Both the position numbers and the translations under genes were made by a program. From positions 62,001 to 126,000 of the forward strand of contig JAYMGJ010000521.1 of NCBI GenBank assembly GCA_037178675.1: a DNA stretch of 64,000 nt, read 5' to 3'. The stretch is from Scleroderma bovista. Taxonomy: Eukaryota; Basidiomycota; Agaricomycetes; Boletales; Sclerodermataceae. Positions within the stretch are counted from its first letter, which is position 1; each line of letters starts with the position of its first letter. The notes under the pieces were generated by a model that did not search any database, was not told where the DNA came from, and was given only the letters and a program-made list of their open reading frames with translations. Positions 47,097-58,139 of this stretch are shown piece after piece.

Positions 47097-47100
47097 CCGC

Positions 47101-49910
47101 GCCACTCCTGTGGGATCTGGAGGCAGATGGGATTGGTATCATAGAGCTAGTTTGTGGAGTCTTGACGCCGCGTTGTTACTAAGGCGCTCAAGGACGAGGG
47201 GGATTGGTGGGGTGGTGCTATCTACTTCCAATGCATGGATTGGGGTGGTGCGGAAAGCCGCACATATATGGCGGAGGCAGGTATTCTGTACCCGGGTGAG
47301 TTTGTTCGCATGCTTCTTCTTACCATTCCACCAGACTGGGCTGGCGTACGTCATGACACTCCGTATGCATGCGCTGTAGATGGTGCGGAGGAGGCGTTGG
47401 TGTAGGCCTCGGACTGTGTTTCCAAGCATGGTCAGCCCCTTAGCAATATTTTCCGCTTTGTTAGTAGCCATTTTTACGTGCTCGTTAAAGAGCAACTTCG
47501 AGTCAAACGTGATACCTAGCCACTTCATAGTGCCATGGTGGGTTATGGTGATATCTCCATCTGGGCCGGGGAGAGTGATGTCAGGGAAAACAATATTGTG
47601 CTTTCTCGTGAAGTGTGTGAGTTCACATTTGATGAAGTCGATTGAGAGTCCAAGTCCGTGTAGAATGTGTAGTGTGGTAAGGAAAGCCGCACGTAAAGCG
47701 ATCACGTTCTGTAGCAGACTAGTTGAGGAGTTGTACAGGTTGACATCGTCGATGTAGCCTGCGAGTGCGGTGGGGGTGAGTTTGGCAGTGGGTGGTGCCC
47801 GGTGGACGTATCTTGCAGTTAGTCTGGACTGGAATTCTTCATATACTGGGGATGCGTACAGGATTGATAGTGCGGGGGAAATGGGCGATCCTTGCGGGAT
47901 TCCGTTCTCCACTGGTCTGGAATCTGAGATTCGGCCATCTAGGCAGATCGCCACCTCCCTGTTGGACAGGAATGAGGTAACCCACTTGACCATGGGAAGT
48001 GGGATCCTTTTTCTGCGCATTATGGATGTTAACTTGTCGTGGTTGACGTAGTCAAAGAAGCCTTTAATGTCTAGGGTCAGGCTGGTGGTGACAAGGCCAT
48101 GGTTGCGGGCTGCTTCAATGTCATGGGTGAACACGAGTGCGGCGTCCACTGTCGAACTGCCTGGACGGCCTCCGAACTGTGTGGCAGGGACTAGGTTGTG
48201 CTCATGAATCATGTGGGAGAGGCGATGGGTGATGACTGATTCCAGGACTTTCCCTAGACATTCCTCTAGTTGTATGAGACGGTAGGCATGCGGGTTGGAG
48301 TAGTCGGGCTTCTTCGGTTTGCGTAGCGCCACTGCTACCGTCTTCCTCCATATTTGGGGGTGGTATCTGACTTTAGCACAGCAGCTGACCAAGAGGTATA
48401 TCGGGACGGGGTTGGCTGCCCATGCCCACCGAAGGACCATGTTATTGATCTGACTGGGGCCTGGGGCTTTGTGCTGGTTTGGGGTGAAGATTGCTCTACG
48501 GACTTCTGTGTACGATACAGGTTCCCAGGCGATATCGTCAGGATGGTCGTGTTCGAGGTCGGTGGGTTCTGCATGAATGGGAGGGGGGGGTTGGAACAGT
48601 ACGCTGCGAAGTGCGTTGCACTTGTCCTCATGTGAGACCGCCGCAGGTAGGCCTTGGCCAGGGCTGATGGGGGGGGAAGGGTACTGGCGTATACCTTTAG
48701 GCCACTTGGTGAACGCCCATATGTCGTCCGGTGTTGCCTTTACTAGCTCATCATTGATCCACTTTCTTTTGGCTGCCTTCGTCAGCCGTTTTAGCCTGTT
48801 TTTAGTCCTCTGTATCAGGCCCTGGGTCTCCGCGTGTTCTTCGTCAGCTATTCCAAGGAAGATTTGTGCGGACCTTCTCAGGTCACGCAAGAACTCGTAT
48901 GCTTGGGTCAATTCAGGTGTCCACCATGGGCGTGCCCGTATACTGTCTTTACGTTTGGGTATATGCGCTTCCATAGCGGCTTGCAAGGCGTTGTGCAGTT
49001 CTAGTGCTGCGATGTCAAGGGTTTGCACAGTCGGGTTTTCATCATGCAGTCCTCTGAAGGCCCATGCACGGTCTTCAACTTCTGACTGGTAAGCCGTTCT
49101 CCACTTCTTTGGTGTGTCTTCCTTCAGGTTTCTCCACCGGAACCTCTGGGCTGTGACATTGTCGAGTGCTACTGCTCCACGATCCATTGACCACGTCAGC
49201 GGGTAGTGGTCGGAGCCATGTGCTAGTTCAGGTGCGATTCTCCACTCAAAGGTGGAGTTGGTTGCGAGCGCGACGTTGTTGGCAAACGTGAGGTCAAGGA
49301 CCGACGTGGCCCTGCCACAGTGTGACAGGAAGGTGGGTGACCCCTTGTCGTTGCACATGGTCATGTGGTTGTCCATCAGCCACTCTACGAGTGTCTCAGC
49401 TCTGGGGTCGGGGCGCGGTTCATCTATGGCCCAGAGGGGATGGTGCATGTTGAAATCTCCGGAGATAACCACCGGGACATTCTCTGGGAGGACGACATTA
49501 TGGAGGCGGTCTGCAGACCAGCTATTCCGATCATCGCCAGCCTGTTGGTTGTATATGTTCACTATAAGTGTGGGGAGGTTTGGGGGTTGATCGACCTGTA
49601 ATATCTGTATGTCAGCATCCGATACTAGGTCAGAATGGAGTGTGACATGGAAATCATCTCTGCGCCTATAATAGGCCATTGTCCGTGGGGTGAGGTCTTC
49701 TGGAATGGGTTGAAGTGGTAGGATCGGGTTCCAGCCACTTAGTGCTACTGGGCCACGTTGTCCATTGCCTATAAAACCAAACCAGGGTTCAGTTAAGAGA
49801 ATTATGTCAAACGAGTCTACCGTTGCATTTAGGATTGCGTGGCAAACTGAGTTGCTCTGATTCGCATTGAGCTGTAGGATATTGATAGGTTTGGTATGTT
49901 GTCTCCTCAT
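47101..49910 (-). CDS. LINE ORF2: endonuclease-reverse transcriptase (interrupted)
   Basis: The start ATG overlaps the ORF1 stop. The apurinic-like endonuclease domain (residues 1 to about 235) has LLTEPWFGF (Glu), VVISGDFNMHHPLW (Asp, Asn) and GSDHYPLTW (Asp, His). The RT domain has AYRLIQLEECLGKVLE, QFGGRPGSSTVDA, LTLDIKGFFDYVNHDKL (first catalytic Asp, near residue 615), NGIPQGSPISPAL and AGYIDDVNLY (catalytic DD, near residue 718), then KWLGITFDSKLLF. A TGA at 47139-47141 stops the frame in SRLHKLAL, but the same frame continues YQSHLPPDPTG to the LTR-like edge at 47101. One C-to-T change (CGA to TGA) would explain it. RNase H and the C-terminal part are displaced. Confidence 0.92.
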
Positions 49911-51436
49911 AAGGGTATGACAGGGGTGGCGTTGTGGGTATTACTAGCAGTGGGGGTACTGTGATGTGGGTGGCCACCTTTGGAGGGGATGCGGGTGGTA
50001 CCGGCATGAGCGATTCTTGTGGGGCATTTCGTGTTGTCGGCGGGGTGTGAGCCAGCACAGTTGGCACACTTGTACGGTAGGTGGTTGCAGTTCTTTTGGT
50101 TATCCTCAGATGGGGGGCATTCGATGCAGGCGTGGTCGTCTTCTGTGTGGTTGCCAGCGCATACCCTACATTTCGGGTCTTTGTTGCATTTGATGTGGCC
50201 ATATGCCCAGCAGTTTGTGCACTGTCTGACTGGTTTTGTGTCCTGGTAGCGGGAGAAGGATGCTAGTCTGCCATACATTACTACTCTCCGTACATGACGT
50301 AGGAGGAGTTCAACGTCTTCCTGTGACGAGGTTGTTAGTACTATTGACGAGTGCGATTTCTCACGTAGTTGTTCTGGGTGGGTCAGCCATCTTGCCTCCG
50401 AGATGGATATGGTGGCTAAGGATGGGTTGTTCGCTTGTAGCTCCTGAAGCATCTCGTCTGAATGATGGCCCTGAAAGTGGCTCAGTTCAATGTCCTCATC
50501 GATGTCTGATTTACCCGTGTCCACTCCGTTTAGTATCACTCTGTGCCACTTTTTATCCAGGGTGGCGGTACATGTGATATCAGTCTTGCCTGTGATGGCA
50601 GCCGCGATGATGTTCCCAAGGGGTTCCAAGTCCATCGCAGTGAAGTTGGGGTGGGATATTATGATACAGTTACCTTTGTCGTTCCATTTGACTGCGATGA
50701 TACTAGCTTTGGTGCCTTGCTGCGCTAGGGCCGCATTGACTGCCTCCACTGCCTTCATACCCGTTAGACGGTCGTGGTCCACTACTGTGGGGGGAATCTG
50801 TAGTATGAGTTGAGCTGGGTGGTGGTGTTGCCAAGGGTTATTGGGTTGCGACGGGCCCGGTTGCGTTGGCTTTGGGGTCCTTGCCATTGGGCTAGGGCGG
50901 AAGGTAGGACCTGTGGCGAAGACCTCTTTGGGCCTGGTTGGGCTTTGGGAAGGTGTTGGATTGGGTGTCGCACATTTAAGATCCTCTACATCTTTGGCCA
51001 GTTTTCTGATGGCAGATAATATGTCGCTGGAGGGTCCCTGTTCACCTGGTGATTTTTCCTTTGTGGTTTTGCGGTGTATCTCTTGTACGACATTAATCGT
51101 GCGCTCTGGGATCACGGCGTGGATGGACAACTTGTTTAGAGTGTCCGCGGCGCTCTCCAGAGTTTTGTGCAGTGACACGAGGAGTTCTGTTTGTGAGGGT
51201 GGTTCACCGTTGTTTGCAGTCTGGGTTAAGGGGTCAACATCAACACTCCAATCAGGGATGGATGTACTAGTTGTAGCCTGTTCCTCCATTTCCTGGTCCA
51301 CGTCCGAAGGCGTGTTGGGGTTGGGTGGGTGGGGCGCTGTCGATGTGGTATGGGATCCACGTCCGCCACTGGGGCTAGGGAGAGTTGGGCCTTTGCTGTG
51401 GGGAGGGGTAGGTCCCTCGATATGAGCGCGTTTCAT
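49907..51436 (-). CDS. LINE ORF1: gag-like zinc-knuckle protein
   Basis: 509 residues, uninterrupted. The N-terminal 200 residues are Pro/Ser/Thr-rich and disordered. A central region with AVEAVNAALAQQG and IIAVKWNDKGNCIIISHP looks like the RNA-binding fold of LINE ORF1 proteins. It is followed by three CCHC-type knuckles: CTNCWAYGHIKCNKDPKC, CRVCAGNHTEDDHAC and CANCAGSHPADNTKC. Such proteins bind the element RNA. The start ATG at 51436 lies five bases inside the end of the adjoining Plavaka element. The ATGA overlap with ORF2 suggests reinitiation coupling. Confidence 0.9.
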   Translation of the reverse strand: MKRAHIEGPTPPHSKGPTLPSPSGGRGSHTTSTAPHPPNPNTPSDVDQEMEEQATTSTSIPDWSVDVDPLTQTANNGEPPSQTELLVSLHKTLESAADTLNKLSIHAVIPERTINVVQEIHRKTTKEKSPGEQGPSSDILSAIRKLAKDVEDLKCATPNPTPSQSPTRPKEVFATGPTFRPSPMARTPKPTQPGPSQPNNPWQHHHPAQLILQIPPTVVDHDRLTGMKAVEAVNAALAQQGTKASIIAVKWNDKGNCIIISHPNFTAMDLEPLGNIIAAAITGKTDITCTATLDKKWHRVILNGVDTGKSDIDEDIELSHFQGHHSDEMLQELQANNPSLATISISEARWLTHPEQLREKSHSSIVLTTSSQEDVELLLRHVRRVVMYGRLASFSRYQDTKPVRQCTNCWAYGHIKCNKDPKCRVCAGNHTEDDHACIECPPSEDNQKNCNHLPYKCANCAGSHPADNTKCPTRIAHAGTTRIPSKGGHPHHSTPTASNTHNATPVIPL

Positions 51437-51440
51437 CAGT

Positions 51441-51620
51441 AAAGTTACAAGCCGTCTAATCTGTCTGATTCGTCTGACTGTGTCTGATTCGTCTGATGTT
51501 GTCTGATCAACTTACCTTTCTGACGAAGCATGTGTCAACATGTCAAATGTTGCCACAAGATGGTCAGACACACTCAGACCACGCCCAGACTGTCCAGATG
51601 CTCAGACTCATCAGACAAGA
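51441..51620. repeat. Left terminal/subterminal repeats of Plavaka element
   Basis: AAAGTTACAAGCCGTCTAAT opens the end. It is followed by closely spaced TCTGA/TCAGAC motifs in both orientations up to about 51620 (for example GTCTGATTCG twice, then CTCAGACCACGCCCAGAC). Such subterminal motif arrays are the usual transposase-binding sites of CACTA-like elements. Confidence 0.75.
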
Positions 51621-51666
51621 TGCGGAAATTCATCATTAAGCCTACAAACGATAACTACAATGTAAT

Positions 51667-54600
51667 CTAAAAGGCAATCTCAAATGCATGATGGTCAATG
51701 TATTTGTTAACGTAGTAGGCACGAAAGTTGTTGAGAGTATCACTATAGTGAATGTCAGAAGGAAGGCATTCAGCTCCATACACGGGAATAAGGTGAGCCC
51801 CACGGAGTATACAATCTACATGAATGACTTCTAGATCCCGCTCACCATTCGCGCCGAAACCTGGTTGAACAATCCACATTCCAGTGTCTTCGTCAGGTCC
51901 GTCTGAGATTGCTGTGAACCACTGAATGAGTGCACAGGGATATTTGGTGCCATCATAGACGAAGGAGAAAATATGGTTTTTTTGGAAAAGGATCCAGAGA
52001 TACCCGGAATGGGAGGACTCCACATTGGTAGAGTCTTCCTATTCCATAGCGCGCTGGACCTTTTCGCCATGATGGTGTACTGCGGATGACCTCGGAGTGC
52101 ATGCTGCCAAGGCCAGATAAGTCGCTGGGAGCATAAAAAGAAGACGTGGCACTATGAAAAACAGATATGGGCCAACTTGAAAGGTCTGGTAGCGGCATGT
52201 CATCGTTGATAGGATCAATGCTGTTCTGCAGTTGGGAGCGGAGAAACTGGCGAGTCAGTAGTGGAAGCATTGGTTGCTGGATATCAGGATGGTGGGCAAG
52301 CGCATCGAGATCACTAGGATATTTGCGTGCTGTAATGTGGGATCAGTTGCGCTAAGTACACCCATATGTATAATGATGGACATACATGGGGTTTTTGCCA
52401 AGTGGACATAGTTGAGAACACGTTGGTTGTCCTGTGCCTGAGCCTCCTCTTCGTCAGTATCACTACCACTGGACTCGCCATTGTCCTCATGATCATTGCG
52501 GGAGAATTGTCGCGAGTGACTGCCATAGCCCCATTGTCCTCTGGCATCTGGATTACTTTGGTCTTGTTCGCTGCAAACCTCAACTTCGCCCATGGCAGCT
52601 GACAGTACAGAGCCCTGGAGCATGCCACGATTTTTGAAATCGACTCGTGCAGCAGCGAGCTTGTCGAGGCGTTGGTTCGTGAGCAGCATCTGGCCCAATG
52701 CGTTGAAGCGATTCGAACGCCTCCAAGGTTTCTTGACCACCTTGATGTGCTTGGATTCTGTAATAGATGAACATAATCCATTCGGTGCCCCGAATTCCTG
52801 TATGAGATGTCGGTAGTGATTCATAGAGTGTTGACGGGGCAATGAAAAACCCTTTGGTCCAGATTCGCGAACGCCTTTCTCTTGGAAGATGTGACGGTGT
52901 TCCTGGAAATGTTTGAGCGCATCTTGAAGATGGTCCAATGCATTTTCGTTGAGTGAATTCCTTCGTGCATAGTAGCAGAAATCCAGAAATGCACTGAACA
53001 TGCGCACAATGCCCTGAGGTACGTGACCTTCAATTGCTGGAAGGTAGACCTTCATCAACGCCTTCGAATCATCGCCTGTCCATTGTTTGAACCGGCGTCC
53101 TTCTGGAAAGCGTCGTAAATTTGGGTAAAGGGGAACAGCAGCGATTCTATTTGACACATAAGTTCGGTGTATGAATATATGGTCAACAACTCACCTCCGA
53201 TCAATGTCATCGAGAATTCGGTTTGCCTCTCTGCCATATGTAATCTTGAGATACTCACCGACCCAAGTTACAAGATGGTCCTTAAAAACTCCTTTTATGA
53301 TCTGGTGTAGGAGATCGGGTGTCAACATTTTATAGATATCCGTGTGAGGGAAATCATTTGTAAACGGCTTTCAAAAATCCTTTGAGACACGATTGAAACA
53401 AAATTGAATCTACGTACTGTTAGATCGCCCACTATACCATATTGATGCCACAATTCAGTGAGCACGAATGCGTGAATACAGTATTCAGCATGTTCTCGCG
53501 ATCGGGGAACACAACCAGGTCCATCAAGGTTGTTGGACATGGCAGTACAGCTAGATATATTCACATTTGAGCTGTGTACATGCGTAGATCGAACTCCAAC
53601 TTACAGAGCACACCAGCCTTGTACAAGGCAAGACAGTAATATTTGTTCTGGATAGTCGGCAATGTATGCTGCAAGAGCATAAGCAGCGCGCCTGAAGTGC
53701 CCATCTGGACATCGCCGAACTTCAGGTTTAGACATGCCATGACAAAGGGAGGATAAGATATGAGCGAGTGTAGTGTGGAATAATTGACGTCGAAACTTGC
53801 GAAACTCTGCAGTATCCTCATTTTCACGATCTGCTATAGTAGTTGTATAACTTCGAATCAGTATGATAAATGCAACTTCACGAGAAAATTACGGACTTTT
53901 TGGGATTGTGAGGAATGCAATCAGAACAAGGGAGTTACAGTGGGCACGACGAGTGTTGTTGTGAAGATTACCAATGGAAAGGTAAAGGGGATAATAATCG
54001 TTTTGACCCGTTGCAACAGATACCGTCGTTTTATCACTACCTAAGATAATGGGTACCAACATGGCACCGTGCATATTGGGGTCATTTGCCAGTACATCCT
54101 GTCTATCTGTTAGCCTTGGGCCATGAATGCACTAAAAGAAATGTACCGCATGGCGCCATGCCCAGTTACCCGACATAAAATTTTCCCAGCGACGTTGACC
54201 CGTTGGCTCAAATTCACGATATGGAGTATAGTCAAAGTGGCCATGGAAGTCGGGATTGCTAAGAAGATTCTCGACAACAGTGTTTGGGTCACAAAACCAA
54301 ACATCGTAGCCTTTTGTCATCCAGCTGGGGGCCACAGGTTCAGGTAGGTTACCTGAATAATGTACCTGGATGGATTTCCAAGGGACATCTCCATGTGGGA
54401 TCGCATCAATGACCCAGTGTAAGTCAGCATGTCCAGAATAAGGTGCCCGGTCATTGTGATATAACAATGATGCCGCCCACAACTGCATCAGCCTATCCAC
54501 ATGGCCCTGGGGCATTTGGTTCTCTGTGAACAGGAATTCTGCTGTCTCGAACTCAATACGAGAGGTGAAAGGATACCAATCATCCTTGTGAGGTACATCT

Positions 54601-54904
54601 CGGGGGTTGGTTCCACACCTGGGGGGAGATCACTGCCAAAACTATTTGTTGGAGTTGCTAGGCAAATTAGATTGCGTCAAACCAAAGAACAAATTGACTT
54701 ACCATCAAGAATGGTGTGGTTTTCTCGAACGCATGAATGGCTGTGTCCCATTGGCGGAGGGGGTTCATCCTGAACTGTAGGGTGCTGTGATGATGGTCTG
54801 CTGCGACCAGAATGGACCCTGTTGATGTGCTGGGTCAGTCCAGAACAATTCTTGATTATCCGAGAACAATAAGGGCATGAAATGGGCTCAGTCGGGAGAG
54901 ACAT
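51667..54904 (-). CDS. Plavaka-type transposase
   Basis: Multi-exon. The start [17 protein letters not shown] begins a C2H2 finger ([14 protein letters not shown]). Then come [89 protein letters not shown] and [19 protein letters not shown]. These carry acidic residues typical of an RNase H-fold DDE core. Later blocks are [68 protein letters not shown] and, at the end, [11 protein letters not shown] and [14 protein letters not shown]. The frame seems to shift by one near 52045 (between GPARYG and [10 protein letters not shown]) without a convincing intron, so this copy may be slightly damaged. Confidence 0.85.
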
Positions 54905-55083
54905 GAGAGCGTAGTCTAATAAAGCAACCTTGTGCGCGTTCGACCCTTTGGTGCAAACCAACAAAGGTCAACACGACACATATTCAACTTTGCCACCTAC
55001 CACGCTAATTCCAAGCAATCCCTTCATTTGCATCACTCTCATTTCATTTATCCTTTTTTCTATTTCTATTTTCCCCATTAATC
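54905..55083. promoter_or_regulatory. Divergent promoter inside Plavaka element
   Basis: 179 bp lie between the transposase start (minus) and the second gene start (plus). The plus-strand side is CT-rich just before the ATG (ATTTCATTTATCC, TTTCTATTTCTATTTTCCCC). It should serve both genes. Confidence 0.55.
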
Positions 55084-57636
55084 ATGGTTCGGACTCGAGA
55101 GAAAAACAAAGATACCCACCCAGGTCAAATTGTGGCCACCCAATCAAGGAAATCATCAGAGGAAGCTGCGGCAGAGCGAGCTGCAAAAGCCTCTGCTTCT
55201 AAGAAGAAGGCAGATGAATGGTCGGGTCGGATTTCTGCCTTGGCATCCCTGGAACAACGCATGATGGACGACAGCCAACATGCTATGGTCCATGCAGCAA
55301 AACCACCATCGCAAGTCAGTAAAAAGATTGTACGCACATTTAGTGTGTACAACTTACAATCAATGGGAGAGGGCCCAGGCTTACCAGGTACGAGGAGTTA
55401 TCTCCAAGATGTTTCAATGATACCACTGATTAGGTGCTGCAGGGAATCAGGCGGAGTCAGCATCTAACGGACGTGCAAATAGGAAAATTCTACCTAAGCC
55501 CAAGTTGCGAGAAGAAGTTCAAGCTGTCCGATCGACAGTGAAACAACCTCTAAGCGAAAACCCAGGTGTGACCCAAGGAGGTCCAGGGAAACGGAAGGCA
55601 ACAGCCGATCTTGATAAAGATCTGCCAGTGCCACGGTAAGTCTCAGGCTGCAAATACTGATCAACACTAACTGAAACACAGGTTAAACAAAAAGGCAAAA
55701 CCTTTTAAGCCGTCCGGCCTTGAGCCACGTCACTTGTTATCCAAGTCTAGTAGTCGCTTGCAAACACCAAACGTAAGGTCGAACTCATCTGCTAGCCAAG
55801 GATCACTGCATTCCCGCACTCCTTCATTGACTCAAGTCGATTCAGCGGCCCCAGTCTCTAAGCCTCCAAGTCGAAGTTCCCACATTCACCGTGAATCCCC
55901 TGCCCCCATGCCCGTTAATGATTATGGGGGTTTCCATGAGGAGTGTGAATCCATGGAACGAGACTATGCTCTCCAGCATGAGAGAACTACGTTGAATAGC
56001 AAGGTAACTTACAGCATCTAGTTCAATGTTGAATCATACTAATTATGATACTGGCATAGACATTGCTTCGAGTCACCTGTGATGCTGATGAGCAATGTGA
56101 TGTCAAGCCGTCTATACTTCGTACATCCAGCAAGTCCAATGCAAAGTTGCCTGCAGAAATTGCCTCTCGGTTCCAGGAAGTATTTATCCCGACACTCCTT
56201 GCATACTGCGGCACGGTTTCAAACCCATGGAAGCTTCCTTGCCCGCTCCAGGACATCATCACCGAGTTGTGGCCAGTGGTATTCCCCCAGTTTTTGTACG
56301 ACGAACAGTTGTATGGCTCAGGAACACCTGTTTTTCTGGTGGCAAGTGCTCTGTGGCATCTATTTGTTCGCCCTCTCAACTGACATTTGGTATATAGGCT
56401 CGCCAACATGTCTACGACTGGCACAGCTCATTTTCTCTGGCAGCAGATAAAGTCACGGCGGCATGGTTCGAGTCGGATGAATTCTCGGATGATGAAAGCC
56501 GGATGGTATGGGCTAGTTGGGCTATTGATGAGCGCTTCAAGTTTTTGAATTCCCAAGAAGTACACTTCACAACGCTGTCTTCATTAATTGATGCTAACAT
56601 TCCATAGAAAGGTGTTGGGGCTTTTCGTGCCCCACTTATTCTCCAGACCCTGGCATCTCACTATACAAAGACTGCCAATGCAGTTTCGTGTCCTCAAATC
56701 ACTACTTATCCGCATGGCGCACTTACGTTGGCCACCACTGCTGTCGGTCTTCCCCATATCATGTACTAGTTGAAAATATTGACATATATGTAGGTTGAGC
56801 GTGCCATCTCAATGTGGGTTAAGTATGGTCGTCGCACTGAGGAAAGCAAAAGGGGCGCTGGATACTTTTCTGGCAGTGCTGACTCCCAGTGGGGCATTAG
56901 CAGCGCTTCATATGCACAGTCGATCGGACTGCTGAACAGCAATGCATGGGAGGAAATTGAGAATGGGGCTCTCGAGTTTAGCAAGCTTGGAAAGCGATTC
57001 AAGCCATCTCTGGTTGTCACGGATGCCTGTGCATGCATCATGGACTGTGATTCGGATGACAGTGATTCGTTTAGCTCCACTGGGCATGATGATATTCATG
57101 ACGAAGACGCATCTAACTCCCCCTCACTTGCTGCATCAAACTTGCAGATCCTGAACCCCCACATTCAAACTGGTACTCAGTCTGCACCACCATCCACTGG
57201 TCTCATGGACACTCGTTGCCAGCTACCTCCTCTTGCTTCAGTTTGTTCAGAGAACATGTTGTCTTTTGCATCCGGTGTCTCACTGCCTTCGCCAACAGCT
57301 AATCAGTTCCCAGTTTGGCATTCAGCAGTGCCTGCTCCAATGAATTTCCCCATGTCTCTCGGCCCAGAGGGGGGCCAGTATTCGTTCTCTCATTCGATAT
57401 CAGGTAGCTGCCTTGTTCCCCATCAAAGCGAGCAGAAGCCCAGCGGCTGTAGCAATACAGCTAACCCCACAAATACTACTCTTCCTCCATTCACTCGCAG
57501 TCATGACACGTTCACACAAAATGGTGGTTTTGCTGAAGACGATCCATACATGATGCCAGCGGGTCTCAGGCTGGGGGACAGCTTTCTGACAGGTCCAACG
57601 AGCACGATTGATGCTGAAAATGACTTGGACTACTGA
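55084..57636 (+). CDS. Plavaka-associated second protein, function unknown
   Basis: Seven or so exons. The N-terminal part is basic and charged: MVRTREKNKDTHPG, SRKSSEEAAAERAAKASASK. It is followed by Ser/Pro-rich sequence (RPSNSSAS-like, SLHSRTPSLTQ). A globular middle part has LPAEIASRFQEVFIPTLLAY, NPWKLPCPLQDIITELWPVV and QHVYDWHSSFSLAADK. It continues GAFRAPLILQTLASHYTKT, ITTYPHGALTLATTAVERA and ISMWVKYGRR. The C-terminal 200 residues are disordered. I do not recognise a catalytic motif; in particular I see no TET/JBP dioxygenase H.D. The FP.F.....GS.....ALT.A..AVERA layout is shared by many Agaricomycete transposon-linked proteins. It probably helps transposition or DNA binding. Confidence 0.7.
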
Positions 57637-58139
57637 TTGGTAACAGGCACCTCGCTGAGCAACTATACCCGTTTCATTTTCCCAGTACGTTTTTTTTTGG
57701 ACTCACAGACCTTGAATTGCTGCGTCATTCTTAAAATCTGTTTTAATCGCATCGTTTTACTGTAGCTACTCCATTATCCGCTCCTTACATTTCTTGACTC
57801 GGACAATCATCGCTCTCGACTTGGACTTGAATCGTCGCTCTTGACTCGGACAATTGTCGCTTTTGACTCGGACAATTGTCGCTTTTGACTCGGACACTCA
57901 CCTACCATTCACAGACACTGCATTGTTTATAAAATCCGTTTTAATTGCATCATGTTACTGTAGCTACTCCATATCCGCTCCTTACATCTCTTGACTTGGA
58001 CATTCGTTTACCATTCATTTACTAATGCTATTTACTACTGTAACTACTTATGACTTTTACTTAATGGACATTGGACAGTGTGGTTGAATAGCCGGTCTGA
58101 GCATCTTATAGTCTGAGGTGTCTTGGGTGTTCCCTCAGC
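57637..58139. repeat. Direct repeats in the 3' part of the Plavaka element
   Basis: A block of about 70 bp, AAAATC.GTTTTAAT.GCATC then ACTGTAGCTACTCCAT, occurs twice, near 57735 and 57932. Between the copies TTGACTCGGACAATTGTCGC recurs at 22-bp spacing (57841, 57863, and partly 57885). Non-coding. Confidence 0.75.

Larger units (their letters stand above)
41500..51436 (-). mobile_element. LINE (non-LTR retrotransposon), Tad1/I-like, rearranged
   Basis: Minus-strand element with a gag-like ORF1 (49907-51436), an endonuclease-RT ORF2 (from 49910 to about 47101), an RNase H segment (44185-45004, reversed), and the ORF2 C-terminal zinc-binding part (41703-42101). It is interrupted by two 2.09-kb LTR-like sequences in opposite orientation. 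ORF1 and ORF2 overlap by ATGA. There is no 5'UTR before ORF1: a Plavaka transposon end begins five bases upstream. The 3' end is not fixed; the tail includes an imperfect repeat and I find no poly-A. Clade assignment rests on domain order (CCHC ORF1, EEP-RT-RNase H ORF2) and is inference. Confidence 0.85.

Noticed and set aside
45000..47101. GCGC on both sides of the right LTR-like copy as a target duplication
   Set aside because: It needs the element end to be moved by two bases and has no counterpart at the left copy; too short to rely on.
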